Shown here: positions 14,451 through 27,192 of the stretch, piece by piece
Layout: every line of letters begins with the position of its first letter
Position numbering within the stretch: position 1 is the stretch's first letter
DNA from: Methanococcus maripaludis
Lineage (GTDB): Archaea > AGJL01 > Methanococci > Methanococcales > Methanococcaceae
DNA length: 64,000 nt
Assembly (NCBI RefSeq): GCF_013760955.1
Contig: NZ_JACDUL010000003.1
Location: 254,872 to 318,871, forward strand
Direction of reading: 5' to 3'
Program-made: the position numbers and the translations under genes
The notes under the pieces: model-generated
Database searches by the model: none
What the model saw: only the letters and a program-made list of their open reading frames with translations
Told to the model about the DNA's origin: nothing

Positions 14451-15071
14451 TTATTCTTTTACTGTTCTTAAAATATCTTCAAATGGGATTTTACCTTCCC
14501 TTATCAATTCTATTTTGCCGTCAATCACTTTTACGATCGTAGACTGAACTTTGTATTTGCATGGGCCGGTATCAATTATTAAATCAACTTTTTCTTTTAT
14601 TATAGAATCAACTTCCTCAAGAGATGCTGGGGCAGTTTTTCCACTGATATTTGCACTTGTCGTTGTTAATGGAACAATTGCAATCTTTCTTATAACATCG
14701 TTATCAGGAATCCTAACTCCGACATCATTTTTTCCCAAAATATCAGGAATTATATCTTTTTTCTTTAAAATAACGGTAATTGGACCAGGCATGAATTTTT
14801 CGATTATTTTTTTTGCGGGTTTATCAACATAAACGTAATTTTCAATCTGGTCTTTTTCACCGAGACTTATCGAAATTGGCTTATTTGGATCCCTTTCTTT
14901 TATTGAATAGATTTTTTCAATTGCCTTTTTATCTAAAGCATTTGTAGAAAGGCCGTAAAGTGTATCAGTCCCACAAAGAATAATTTTTCCATCCAATATC
15001 ATTTTTCTTGCAGATTCTATTTCATCATTACAATTTTTGAGATTACTTTCCGAAATCTCGAAAGTTTTCAT
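14451..15071 (-). CDS. tsaC: Threonylcarbamoyl-AMP synthase (YrdC/Sua5 family)
   Basis: This is a 206-residue YrdC-domain protein making threonylcarbamoyl-AMP from threonine, bicarbonate and ATP, the first step of the t6A modification of tRNAs that read ANN codons. Conserved blocks are GKIILCGTDTLYGLSTNA, IKERDPNKPISI, FMPGPITVILKK, VGVRIPD and TTSANISGKTAP, which form the substrate cavity. The protein is short, lacking the C-terminal Sua5 domain. GGGATATTT precedes the ATG. It lies 14 bases downstream of mtnP on the same strand and is probably co-transcribed with it. Confidence 0.9.
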   Translation of the reverse strand: MKTFEISESNLKNCNDEIESARKMILDGKIILCGTDTLYGLSTNALDKKAIEKIYSIKERDPNKPISISLGEKDQIENYVYVDKPAKKIIEKFMPGPITVILKKKDIIPDILGKNDVGVRIPDNDVIRKIAIVPLTTTSANISGKTAPASLEEVDSIIKEKVDLIIDTGPCKYKVQSTIVKVIDGKIELIREGKIPFEDILRTVKE

Positions 15072-15085
15072 AAATATCCCTTTTT

Positions 15086-15847
15086 TTACATTACCGCATT
15101 TTCAAGTGCAGATTTACAAAAACATGTTCTTTCATCAAATTCATAATTAATAAAGTCGTCAACAACATTTAAAATCTTTTCTTCCATTTCTTTTAAAGTT
15201 TCTAACACTTCATCGACTGTTAAAACATTTTTAGAAATTCCTGCCGCATAATTTGAAACATTGCAGACTGAAGTGTAGCACATTTCCATTTCTCTTGCCA
15301 AAACTACTTCTGGATACGCTGTCATTCCAACAACGTGCCCCCAATTTTTATAAATTTGAATTTCTGTTTTTGTTTCAAATCTCGGGCCTTCAGTACAAAC
15401 GTAAACTCCCTCATCAAACTTGTAATCTCTTTTTTTGAGAATTTCTTTTGTAACTTCTTTTAATTCTGGGCAGTATGGCTCAGTTACATCAATGTGAACG
15501 ACTTTTCCATCGTCTCCATCGTAAAATGTACCTTTTCTTGCTTTTGTAAATTCTAAAAAGTCGTTTGGAATTAAAAAGTCCCCTGGAACCACTTCTTCAC
15601 GAAGGGATCCAACTGAACTTAATGCTAAGATCCTTTCAACGCCAAGTGTCTTTAAAGCGCAGATATTTGCACGATAATTTATTTTATGTGGTGGAGTGTT
15701 GTGTTCAGCCCCGTGTCTAAAAAGTAATACAACATCACTTTCTTTATCGATTAAAACTTTAGATTTTCCGTATTTTGTATCAATTATTCTTTCTTCGCCC
15801 TTGTTTAATATCGAAGAAATTCCTGTTCCGCCAATGATGCCAATCAA
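15086..15847 (-). CDS. mtnP: Methylthioinosine/methylthioadenosine phosphorylase
   Basis: This 253-residue enzyme phosphorolyses methylthio-nucleosides in purine and methionine salvage. Family blocks are IIGGTGISS (phosphate site), LFRHGAEHNTPPHKINYRAN, TEGPRFETKTEI, GMTAYPEVVLAREMEMCY and NVSNYAAGI. Asn rather than Asp in NVSN-YAAG favours a 6-oxopurine, so methylthioinosine is the likelier substrate; that inference uses family knowledge. The TTG at 15847 follows GGGTGAT and starts directly on the first beta strand; an in-frame TTG at 15868 is less likely. It is divergent from ribK and upstream of tsaC. Confidence 0.85.
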   Translation of the reverse strand: MIGIIGGTGISSILNKGEERIIDTKYGKSKVLIDKESDVVLLFRHGAEHNTPPHKINYRANICALKTLGVERILALSSVGSLREEVVPGDFLIPNDFLEFTKARKGTFYDGDDGKVVHIDVTEPYCPELKEVTKEILKKRDYKFDEGVYVCTEGPRFETKTEIQIYKNWGHVVGMTAYPEVVLAREMEMCYTSVCNVSNYAAGISKNVLTVDEVLETLKEMEEKILNVVDDFINYEFDERTCFCKSALENAVM

Positions 15848-15955
15848 ATAATCACCCAAATATACCAAATATTTATGCGATAAAATAAAATTATTAGATA
15901 ATATTTTTGAATAAATACTAACGGTTTCAAATTATATATAGTGACGGTGACACTT

Positions 15956-16339
15956 TTGGAAATTTTTGGGAATGTCGTAAGCGGACTTGGAGAAGGTAGG
16001 TTTTTTGTTGGATTAACCCCGTACAAAAATAAATTTAAAGAATTAACTGGATTTACTCCGTTTGAAGGAACCTTGAATGTAAAATTAAAGCATAATTTCA
16101 ATTTAGATGAATTTAATCCAATAGAATTTGATGGATTTGAAATCGACGGGAAAAAATACTTTGGCGGAAAGGTACTTTTAGTAAAACTATTTGATAAATC
16201 TGGGCATTCGATAAATTGCGCAATTGTTGCTCCAAAAAAGACCGATCACTCCAAAAAGACGTTAGAACTTATTGCACCAGTTCATTTAAGAAAATTTTTA
16301 TCATTGAATAATTCCGATGTTGTAAAAATCGTAATTTAA
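15956..16339 (+). CDS. ribK: CTP-dependent riboflavin kinase
   Basis: The product has 127 residues. Archaeal RibK phosphorylates riboflavin to FMN using CTP rather than ATP. The family signatures are visible: [20 protein letters not shown] at the N-terminus (nucleotide loop), [12 protein letters not shown], a central [16 protein letters not shown] barrel strand, [20 protein letters not shown] and a basic VVKIVI end. The TTG at 15956, preceded by GGTGA at five bases, is preferred over GTG codons at 15941 and 15947. It is the first of three riboflavin-pathway genes in this neighbourhood and is divergent from mtnP. Confidence 0.9.
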   Translation: MEIFGNVVSGLGEGRFFVGLTPYKNKFKELTGFTPFEGTLNVKLKHNFNLDEFNPIEFDGFEIDGKKYFGGKVLLVKLFDKSGHSINCAIVAPKKTDHSKKTLELIAPVHLRKFLSLNNSDVVKIVI

Positions 16340-16459
16340 AATTAATACATCAATTTTGCTCTTTTTTTATTTTTATTTTTAAATCCCAAATCCGTATCCT
16401 AACAGATATATAGTCTTAAAAACAGATTGGTAAAAACTTAAAAATAATAGAGTGATAAT

Positions 16460-17203
16460 GTGACTACAGATTTAAAAAATGCGAGAAATTCAGAAATAAA
16501 AATATCTGGAGATGAAAAAATCAGTAACGTCGAAAAAGCAATTGATGCTCTAAAAAGTGGAAAAATAGTATTACTTTACGATAGCGATGACAGAGAAGGA
16601 GAAACCGACATGGTTGTAGCGTCTGAGTTCGTCACCCCCGAACACATTCGCGAAATGAGAAAAAATGCAGGAGGCTTGATCTGCACCTGTCTTCATTCAG
16701 AGTTCTGTGATAAACTCGGTATTCCATTCATGGTTGACATTTTAGATGTTGCAGCTGAAAAATTCCCAGTTTTAAAAGAATTATATCCAAATGACATTCC
16801 ATACGATGAAAAATCAACATTTGCACTTTATGCAAATCACAGAAAAACATTCACCGGAATTACAGATAACGACAGAGCATTAACTGTTAAAAAAATAACA
16901 GAACTCTGCAGTGAAGAAAGATTTAACGATTTTGGAAAAGAATTCAGATGCCCTGGCCACGTTGCATTTTTAAGAGCTACAAAAGGACTCGTTAAAAACA
17001 GGCAAGGACATACAGAAATGACTGTTGCACTTGCAGAAATGGCCGGACTAACCCCAATCACGACCATTTGTGAAATGATGGGCGATAACGGAAAAGCAAT
17101 GTCAAAAGACCTAGTTAAAAAGTATGCTGAAGAAAACAACCTCGTTACAATAAACGGTCAAGAATTAATTGAATACTACCTCAATGAATTTTCAAAAGAA
17201 TAA
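16460..17203 (+). CDS. ribB: 3,4-dihydroxy-2-butanone 4-phosphate synthase
   Basis: This 247-residue enzyme converts ribulose 5-phosphate to the four-carbon unit of riboflavin, releasing formate. The acidic metal-binding loop [17 protein letters not shown] is canonical. [30 protein letters not shown] and GHVAFLRAT (substrate), and [17 protein letters not shown] with [14 protein letters not shown] near the C-terminus, are all present. The GTG at 16460 follows GAGTGATA. The first ~20 residues are polar and probably disordered. It stands alone, without a GTP cyclohydrolase II fusion, which is usual in archaea. Confidence 0.95.
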   Translation: MTTDLKNARNSEIKISGDEKISNVEKAIDALKSGKIVLLYDSDDREGETDMVVASEFVTPEHIREMRKNAGGLICTCLHSEFCDKLGIPFMVDILDVAAEKFPVLKELYPNDIPYDEKSTFALYANHRKTFTGITDNDRALTVKKITELCSEERFNDFGKEFRCPGHVAFLRATKGLVKNRQGHTEMTVALAEMAGLTPITTICEMMGDNGKAMSKDLVKKYAEENNLVTINGQELIEYYLNEFSKE

Positions 17204-17373
17204 TTTATTTTTTAAATTCAACTGAATTTACCTTCTTTTTTTAAAATTTACCCAATAATTGCTTTTTTTTAGGAATTTTCTTTGATATATTTAGCGTATT
17301 TATTAATTCATGGATATAGATAAATACCCCTAAAAATAAATTTATTATCGTCAACAAAAACCAGAGGGGGAAT

Positions 17374-17586
17374 ATGGAATTTATTTTACCATCAAATATG
17401 AGATCTGGGGCCATGCATTTTAAAATGAAGCATACTGTGCAGGCTAAAAAGAATAAAACTAAAATTAGAGAACTTTTCAGTAAAGCAGACGCTTATAGGG
17501 AACTTTACCACGTCGCAATTTCAAAAATTGAAGAAAGAGAAAATAAAGCTAAAAAAGGTAGAAAAGCTAAAAAAAGTAAAAAATAA
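17374..17586 (+). CDS. Small basic protein of unknown function
   Basis: The product has 70 residues and is strongly basic: the second half contains KAKKGRKAKKSKK, and the middle (KNKTKIRELFSKADAYREL) looks helical. The composition suggests nucleic-acid or ribosome association, but no known domain is recognised. GAGGGGG lies directly before the ATG, so translation is expected to be strong. It lies between ribB and the riboflavin synthase gene on the same strand, with its own upstream AT-rich region. The function is unknown. Confidence 0.6.
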   Translation: MEFILPSNMRSGAMHFKMKHTVQAKKNKTKIRELFSKADAYRELYHVAISKIEERENKAKKGRKAKKSKK

Positions 17587-17697
17587 CTATTCATTGCTTT
17601 TTAAATATATTATTTCTTTTTTAAATTTACTTTTTTAAATGTGTTTTTAATGTTATCAATTTCGTGACATGTTTTTTATAGTTTAAATATGCTATAA

Positions 17698-18201
<504 letters not shown>

Positions 18202-18376
18202 ATTACTTTTTTCCTAATTCTTAACTTTAAAATATTTTAAAAATTCAGGATTTATGTTATTTATTTAAACCTTGAATTCATCTAGTTTTATTATATTCTA
18301 TTCACGTTTATCGACAGAAAAAATTTATACACTAGATTATTGTTATTATCCTTAATTTACTACGAGGGATGTATTC

Positions 18377-21346
18377 ATGCAAACGATTAATGCTGAAAAC
18401 AACGGAAAAATATACAGAATAGAGATTGATACAAAAGAAAAAAGTTCTGAAGCAAAATCGATTGAAAAAAAGCTATTCGAACTTGGATTCAATGTATCCG
18501 TAGACGTGAACAAGGTCTACACAATAAACTACGATTTTTCAATTGCAGATGTTGAAAAAATTGCAAATTCACTTCACAATCCTGTAACGGAAACCTCAAG
18601 AATAAATGTTCCATTTAACAATAAATTCGACTGGGCACTTGAACTTGGATTTTTACCAGGAGTTACCGATAACGTTGCAAACACGACCACTGAAATCATT
18701 AACGATCTTTTAAAAATCGATATTGGACTCAGCAAGGTATTTTCATCAAAAATAATATATTTAAACGGAAATTTAGCAAAACACGACGTTGAAAAAATTG
18801 CAGAAGAGCTTATCAACATTTTAATCGAGAGATATCACATTAAAACTTATGATAATTACGTTAAAGACTGCGGAATGGATTACATTATCCCAAAAGTAAA
18901 TTTAACGTCTGAACCAAAAGTTATTGAAATTAATTTAAATGTAAGCGACGATGAATTAATCGAAATCGGTAAAAAAGGGATATTGGATCCAGAAACTGGC
19001 GAAAGACGAGGCCCTCTTGCACTTGACCTCGATTACATTACCGCAATAAAAGAATACTATCAAAAAGAAGGCAGAAATCCAACAGACATTGAATTAGAAG
19101 CACTCGCTCAGACATGGTCAGAACACTGTAAACATACTATTTTTGCATCACAAATTGATGATATCGAAGAAGGAATCTTTAAAAAATACATAAGAAATGC
19201 TACATACGAAATAAGAAAAGAACTCGGCGAAAAAGACTTCTGTATTTCCGTATTTTCAGATAATTCCGGTGGAATCATATTTGACGATGAATGGATGGTG
19301 ACTGATAAGGCAGAAACCCACAACAGCCCTTCAGCACTTGACCCATTTGGTGGTGCAATTACCGGAATTGTTGGAGTTAACAGGGATACTGTTGGTTTTG
19401 GTCTTGGAGCACTCCCTGTTGCAAATAAATACGGATTCTGCGTTGGAAGGCCCGAAGATACAGAAATAATTTACAGGGGACAAAACAAAACAAATCCATC
19501 ACTACTCCCAAGAAGAATACTTGATGGAATCGTTCACGGAGTAAATGTTGGAGGAAACCAATCAGGAATTCCAACCCCTAACGGATTCGTCTACTTTGAT
19601 GATACTTACAAGGGAAAACCTCTCGTATTCGTTGGAACTATCGGTTTAATTCCAAGAAAACTTCCAGACGGAAGATTAAGCCACGAAAAAGCGGCTGAAA
19701 ACGGAGATAACGTCGTAGTTATTGGTGGAAGAGTTGGAAAAGATGGAATTCACGGTGCAACGTTCTCCTCAGAAGCCATGGATGAAGGAAGCCCTGCAAC
19801 AGCAGTTCAAATTGGAGACCCGATTACCCAGAAAAAACTCTCGGATGCAGTTGTTAAAGAAGCTAGAGATAAAGGACTCTACAACAGCATTACTGATAAC
19901 GGTGCTGGTGGAATTTCCTGTTCGGTTGCGGAAATGGCTGAAGAATGTGGCGGTTTTGTTGTAGAACTCGAAAAAGTTCCTTTGAAATACCCTGGACTCG
20001 AACCTTGGGAAATCTGGATAAGTGAATCACAGGAAAGAGTTACACTATCCGTTCCAGACGATAAATTAGAAGAATTCATGGATTTAATGAAAATAAGGGG
20101 CGTTGAAGCTGTTGTAATTGGTAAATTTAACAATACCGATAGAGCCGTTGTAAATTACAATGGAAAGACCATTATGGATTTAAATATGGACTTTTTACAC
20201 AACGGGCTTCCAAAAAGAAAATTAATAACAAAACCTTACCCTTACAAAACAGACGAACCAGAAATTGCTGTTGAAAACCAGTTAAAAACTTTTGAAACAG
20301 TACTTGGAAACCACAACAATTGCAGTTTTGAATACATTTCAAAACAATACGACCACGAAGTGCAAAATAATTCGGTAATAAAACCACTTCAAGGAAAAGG
20401 AAGAGTAAATGGAACTGCTTCAGTTGTAAGGCCCCTTTTAAGTAGTAAAAAAGGACTCGTAATGAGCCAGTCGCTTTTCCCAAGATTGAGCGAAATTAGC
20501 TGCTATGACATGGCTGCATGTGCAATGGATACCGCAATTCGAAACTGTGTTGCAGTTGGCGGAAATATCGACCATATCGCGATAATGGACAACTTCTGCT
20601 GGTGCAGTTCAGATGAGCCTGAAAGGTTATACCAGTTAAAAGATGCTGCAAAATCATGCTACGATTACGCAAAAACATACTTAACCCCATTAATTTCTGG
20701 AAAAGACAGTATGTTTAACGATTTCAAAGGATTTGACGAAAATAATAATCCAATTAAAATCTCGGTGCACCCTACTTTGATGATGTCTGCCCTTGGTGTA
20801 ATCGATAACGTGGAAAATACAAATTCAATGGATTTAAAATTAAAAGACGATTTAATTTACGTTATTGGAGAAACTAAAGACGAATGCGGGGGAAGTGAAT
20901 TCTACCATGCATTTAATGAAGTTGGTGGAAAATCTCCGAAAGTCGATGCAAAATCTGCAAGAAAATTGTACAAAAAAATGTACGAATTAAGCCAGAATGG
21001 AATACTTAGCTCCTGTGCATCAGTCGCTGCAGGGGGACTTGTAATTACGCTTGCAAAAATGGCAATTTCAGGTATGCTTGGAATAGAAGCTGATTTATCA
21101 AAAACACCAAATGAAAATCTTGAATTTGAAAAAATCATGTATTCAGAAACACAATCAAGATTTATAGTTACTATTGCTCCTGAAAATGAAAAAGAATTTG
21201 AAAATTTAATGAAAGAATTCAAAATCGGAAAAATAGGTAAAGTTACTGAAAAAGAATTCATAATCAAGAATAATGAAGATATTGTGATAACTTCAAGCCT
21301 TGAAAACATGGACGAAGTATACAGAAGGAGATTTGAGGAGTTCTAG
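18377..21346 (+). CDS. purL: Phosphoribosylformylglycinamidine synthase, PurL with PurS-like N-terminus
   Basis: This 989-residue protein catalyses the fourth step of purine synthesis with PurQ. The first ~165 residues look like two PurS-like halves (RIEIDTKEKSSEAKSIEKKL..., and again WALELGFLPGVTDNVANTTT...), so a separate PurS is unnecessary. The catalytic part starts with DELIEIGKKGILDPETGERRG and includes LAQTWSEHCKHTIF, AETHNSPSALDPFGGA, SVAEMAEECGG and KPLQGKGRVNG. This resembles the long PurL minus its glutaminase, which is the next gene. A promoter-like AAATTTATACA lies at about 18319-18329. The stop codon abuts the purQ start. Confidence 0.93.
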   Translation: MQTINAENNGKIYRIEIDTKEKSSEAKSIEKKLFELGFNVSVDVNKVYTINYDFSIADVEKIANSLHNPVTETSRINVPFNNKFDWALELGFLPGVTDNVANTTTEIINDLLKIDIGLSKVFSSKIIYLNGNLAKHDVEKIAEELINILIERYHIKTYDNYVKDCGMDYIIPKVNLTSEPKVIEINLNVSDDELIEIGKKGILDPETGERRGPLALDLDYITAIKEYYQKEGRNPTDIELEALAQTWSEHCKHTIFASQIDDIEEGIFKKYIRNATYEIRKELGEKDFCISVFSDNSGGIIFDDEWMVTDKAETHNSPSALDPFGGAITGIVGVNRDTVGFGLGALPVANKYGFCVGRPEDTEIIYRGQNKTNPSLLPRRILDGIVHGVNVGGNQSGIPTPNGFVYFDDTYKGKPLVFVGTIGLIPRKLPDGRLSHEKAAENGDNVVVIGGRVGKDGIHGATFSSEAMDEGSPATAVQIGDPITQKKLSDAVVKEARDKGLYNSITDNGAGGISCSVAEMAEECGGFVVELEKVPLKYPGLEPWEIWISESQERVTLSVPDDKLEEFMDLMKIRGVEAVVIGKFNNTDRAVVNYNGKTIMDLNMDFLHNGLPKRKLITKPYPYKTDEPEIAVENQLKTFETVLGNHNNCSFEYISKQYDHEVQNNSVIKPLQGKGRVNGTASVVRPLLSSKKGLVMSQSLFPRLSEISCYDMAACAMDTAIRNCVAVGGNIDHIAIMDNFCWCSSDEPERLYQLKDAAKSCYDYAKTYLTPLISGKDSMFNDFKGFDENNNPIKISVHPTLMMSALGVIDNVENTNSMDLKLKDDLIYVIGETKDECGGSEFYHAFNEVGGKSPKVDAKSARKLYKKMYELSQNGILSSCASVAAGGLVITLAKMAISGMLGIEADLSKTPNENLEFEKIMYSETQSRFIVTIAPENEKEFENLMKEFKIGKIGKVTEKEFIIKNNEDIVITSSLENMDEVYRRRFEEF

Positions 21347-22165
21347 GTGATAAAAGTGGTTCCAAAAGTACTTGTGATGTCGGGATACGGCATAAATTGT
21401 GAAACAGAAACCGCCCACACATTCCAAAAAGCGGGTGCAAAAACGGACATTGTCCACATTAACGATTTAATCGCTGGAAAAAAGAAAATGGCAGATTACG
21501 AAATAATCATGTTTCCGGGCGGGTTCTCATACGGAGACGATACCGGATCAGGTAACGCATTTGCAAACAAAATTAAAAACAACTTATTTGACGATTTAAA
21601 AGAATTTATTAATTCTGGAAAATTGATTTTGGGAATATGTAATGGCTTTCAGGTAATGACCAATCTGGGATTATTTGCACTTCCTTCAACCGATTACGGG
21701 GAAAGAATTAGTGCCCTTGAAGCAAACACAAACAACAGGTACGAATGCAGGTGGGTGCATATTAAAGAAAACGAATCCATTTGTGTATTTACAAAAGGAA
21801 TCGATATAATACACGTCCCAATTGCCCATGGGGAAGGCCGATTTTACTGCGATGAAAAAACCTACCTTGAATTAAAAGAAAATAAACAGATTGTATTTAC
21901 TTACTGCGATTCTGAAGGAAATCCTGCTAACAAAGAGTACCCATTAAATCCAAACGGTGCTTACTACGATATTGCAGGAATCTGTGATAAATCTGGAAGA
22001 ATCATGGGTTTAATGCCGCACCCTGAAAGGTCACTTTACTCAATAAGTGAACCAGAATATCAACTTAAAAAAGAAATTGCTAAAAGAAATGGAGAAATCA
22101 TTCCAGAATTTATTGAAAGCAATATTCAAATCTTTAAAAATGCGGTTGAATACTTCAACAAATAA
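21347..22165 (+). CDS. purQ: PurQ glutaminase subunit of FGAM synthase
   Basis: This 272-residue class I glutamine amidotransferase delivers ammonia to PurL. The nucleophile is in GICNGFQVMTNLGLF. The His-Glu pair is in MGLMPHPERSLYS. The oxyanion part is FPGGFSYGDDTGSG. It is larger than the ~227-residue bacterial small-type PurQ and resembles the C-terminal glutaminase of the fused long PurL, so the pair looks like a split long-type enzyme. GTG 21347 directly follows the purL stop with GAGGAG upstream; GTG 21356, after GGTGAT, is an equally plausible start. Confidence 0.93.
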   Translation: MIKVVPKVLVMSGYGINCETETAHTFQKAGAKTDIVHINDLIAGKKKMADYEIIMFPGGFSYGDDTGSGNAFANKIKNNLFDDLKEFINSGKLILGICNGFQVMTNLGLFALPSTDYGERISALEANTNNRYECRWVHIKENESICVFTKGIDIIHVPIAHGEGRFYCDEKTYLELKENKQIVFTYCDSEGNPANKEYPLNPNGAYYDIAGICDKSGRIMGLMPHPERSLYSISEPEYQLKKEIAKRNGEIIPEFIESNIQIFKNAVEYFNK

Positions 22166-22299
22166 TTAAAAACCAGTTTTTTACCCCACTACTCTTTTTA
22201 AACATTTTTCAGTAGATTAATTTGAAATTTTAACTTTTTTAGAAATTTATAAATAATTTCGCCCACATATTTTAAATTTATAACTAAAAGGGGGATTTC

Positions 22300-22659
22300 A
22301 TGGAAAACTGGAAGTTAAGCCATTCTACAAAATGCTACAGTTGTGGAAAAGTTGCAGATCAAATTATTGAAATTTATCCAAATCAGGCGTTAGTCAGATG
22401 CAGTAATTGTAATGCTACAAGATACTACGTAATTAAAAAAGCAGATATTGAAGACGAAAGTCTGTTAAAAGAAGAATTAAGCGTTAAAAGAAAATACGAT
22501 AACTGGGTACTGCAAAAAGATATAGATTGTGCCCGATGCGGCGAGTTTGGACCTCAAGATATTTTAATTACTGAAAATGGAATATATGTCAGATGTAGAA
22601 ATTGTGGATTTACGAGATACTACCGATACCACATTCACGACCCTGCTGGGGGAGAATAA
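22300..22659 (+). CDS. Protein with two tandem zinc ribbons
   Basis: The product has 119 residues. Two zinc ribbons are obvious: CYSCGKVADQ...RCSNCNATRYY near residues 9-43 and CARCGEFGPQ...RCRNCGFTRYY near residues 77-109. They are joined by an acidic helical linker. Both end in TRYY, so the domain was duplicated. GGGGGATTTC precedes the ATG. It lies between purQ and cdc48 on the same strand. A DNA- or RNA-binding role is plausible but unproven. Confidence 0.65.
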   Translation: MENWKLSHSTKCYSCGKVADQIIEIYPNQALVRCSNCNATRYYVIKKADIEDESLLKEELSVKRKYDNWVLQKDIDCARCGEFGPQDILITENGIYVRCRNCGFTRYYRYHIHDPAGGE

Positions 22660-22732
22660 TTCGAATAAATTAATAATATATAACCGAAATCTATATATAG
22701 AACCTCAAATGATTATTAAGTTTAATTAATAA

Positions 22733-25177
<2,445 letters not shown>

Positions 25178-25214
25178 CAAAGATAAAAAAATAAACAAAT
25201 ATTAATTAATTTTT

Positions 25215-25673
25215 TTATTCTACTATTTTTGAAATAATTTGGTTAACCTGTTTAAAATATTCTGGGCGAATTGCATAGTCAGAATAAATCCTGTTCCATC
25301 CTTCCCCTGCAGAGATATTATCCCTTAAATCACTTAACTGATAAACCAATATTCCTGATTCGTTTTTCCATACTGTAAATTTAATATAGTTTTCCTCATA
25401 AGGGGCTTCAAATTCACGGTATTTATATTTTTTAAGAAGATTTACGGTCTTTAGTTCTTCTTCAGAAAGGTTTAATTTTGAAATTTCTTTTTCAAGTATC
25501 CTAAATATTAAAATAGAGTATAAACAAAATTTTATATACTTATAGGGGTCGTTTACCTTGAAAGAGTCTTTTTCTAGCCCTAAAAGCTTTTCTTCATATT
25601 TTTTGATCATTGATGAAATTGAACTATTTTCTGAAAACGTATCTACAAAATATGAGCTATTGTTAAATTCCAT
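25215..25673 (-). CDS. Hypothetical protein, helical
   Basis: This is a 152-residue cytosolic protein. The N-terminal half is helical and charged (SSMIKKYEEKLLGLEKDSF, FRILEKEISKLNLSEEELKTVNLLKK). The C-terminal half has strand-like segments (YIKFTVWKNESGILVYQLSD). No cysteine cluster, nucleotide loop or membrane segment is seen and I do not recognise the family. The ATG at 25673 is chosen because GGTGG lies five bases upstream; a GTG at 25682 is also in frame. It is convergent with cdc48 and divergent from the HD-domain gene. Confidence 0.55.
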   Translation of the reverse strand: MEFNNSSYFVDTFSENSSISSMIKKYEEKLLGLEKDSFKVNDPYKYIKFCLYSILIFRILEKEISKLNLSEEELKTVNLLKKYKYREFEAPYEENYIKFTVWKNESGILVYQLSDLRDNISAGEGWNRIYSDYAIRPEYFKQVNQIISKIVE

Positions 25674-25815
25674 TTTTGCCACCTGAAGTCTTAATGACGT
25701 AATATCTCAGTTTCATATATTATAGTTATGCTAAAGCCAAAATTAAACGAAAAATCAACTAAACTACCAATATATCCATATAAATTTATATATTTGTTTA
25801 AATATATTTTGTAGC

Positions 25816-27192
25816 ATGTCAAAACTCAAAATAATACGGGATCCAATCCACAAAGATATCAAACTTAATGAAGAAGAGATTTCAATAGTTGATATGCCCG
25901 AAATTCAGAGATTGAGAAATATTAAGCAGACCGGACTTACTTGCTTAGTATATCCTAGTGCAAACCATACTCGTTTTGAGCATTCTATAGGTACAATGCA
26001 CGTTGCAGGTGAAATTGCCAAAAATTTAGAAAATATTGATAAAAATCTAACCAAAATCGTTGCATTACTGCATGATATTGGCCACCCTCCTTTTTCACAT
26101 ACTTTAGAAGTTGCAGGATATGAACATGAAGAATTTACTAAAGAAAAAATAAAAAAAATGAGTTTTGAGAACTATACTTCAAAAGATGTTTTGGATGTCT
26201 ATTCATCAAAGGGTTTAGAAGGTTCTTTGATTCACGGGGATGTTGATGCTGACAGAATGGATTATTTGGTAAGAGATAGCCACCACACCGGGGTAGCTTA
26301 TGGTTCAATCGATATTCCACGACTTATACGAAGTATTGTAGTTCTTGAAGATACTAATAAACTCGGAATCATTGAAAAAGGAAGAACTACTGTAGAATCA
26401 CTCCTTACTGCACGATATCAGATGTATCCAACTGTTTATATGCATCCCGCATCCAGAATTTCAGAAACTATGATAAAAAATGCAACGATCGATGCAATAA
26501 AAGATGACGTCTTCAAACTAAGCGATTTATCGGTAATGGATGATATTGATCTTATATGCACACTAAGGCAATCTGAAGGCCCTGCAAATGAAATGATGAA
26601 GAGATTGGATAAGAGAGATTTATTTAAAAGCATTTCCATTCAACGGTACAATGAATTGTCCCCCGAAGAGAGATGGAATTTAATAAATCTGTCTGAAAAC
26701 GAAATGGGCCTCATTGAAAACGAAATGACCGAATATTTTGAATCGAGAATCTTTTTAGATATTCCAAAACCTCCTAAAATGGCCGAACATAGAATCACTG
26801 TCATGATGGGGGACAGAAAACAAAGACTCGATGAAATATCCCCTCTTGCAGAGAGTCTAAAAGAAGCTTACAAGAAATCTTGGAGTATTATGGTCTATTC
26901 AGAACCCGAATCTGCAAAAAAACTATCTGAATTAATAAAAGAGAAGGAAAAATTCTTATTTGAGTTTATCGGTGACGAACCAATTGCTAATTCAATTTTA
27001 GATGTTTTAAACGAACAGGGGACCGTTCAAGGAGTTACAAAACTAGCAGGTCTCCTGAAAAAAAGTCCAAACGATGTAGAATTCCATTCTGAACTTCAAA
27101 AATTGATATTCTGCGGATTAGTTGACAAAAAAGTTGAACCCGTACGCGGAACATATAGATACGATTACACTGCGGTTTCCATAGATATTTAA
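25816..27192 (+). CDS. HD-domain phosphohydrolase (SAMHD1/dGTPase-like)
   Basis: This 458-residue protein belongs to the family of metal-dependent HD hydrolases that includes dNTP triphosphohydrolases. IIRDPIHKDIKLNEEE is the usual opening. H in NHTRFEHSIGTMHVAG, the HD pair in ALLHDIGHPPFSHTLE and the distal D in HGDVDADRMDYLVRDS complete the H...HD...D site. The C-terminal ~120 residues (from DGQ-type helices to EQGTVQGVTKLAGLLKK) may be a winged helix. There is no ribosome binding site; TTTATATA ends about 24 bases before the ATG, suggesting a leaderless transcript. The substrate is unknown. Confidence 0.82.
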   Translation: MSKLKIIRDPIHKDIKLNEEEISIVDMPEIQRLRNIKQTGLTCLVYPSANHTRFEHSIGTMHVAGEIAKNLENIDKNLTKIVALLHDIGHPPFSHTLEVAGYEHEEFTKEKIKKMSFENYTSKDVLDVYSSKGLEGSLIHGDVDADRMDYLVRDSHHTGVAYGSIDIPRLIRSIVVLEDTNKLGIIEKGRTTVESLLTARYQMYPTVYMHPASRISETMIKNATIDAIKDDVFKLSDLSVMDDIDLICTLRQSEGPANEMMKRLDKRDLFKSISIQRYNELSPEERWNLINLSENEMGLIENEMTEYFESRIFLDIPKPPKMAEHRITVMMGDRKQRLDEISPLAESLKEAYKKSWSIMVYSEPESAKKLSELIKEKEKFLFEFIGDEPIANSILDVLNEQGTVQGVTKLAGLLKKSPNDVEFHSELQKLIFCGLVDKKVEPVRGTYRYDYTAVSIDI

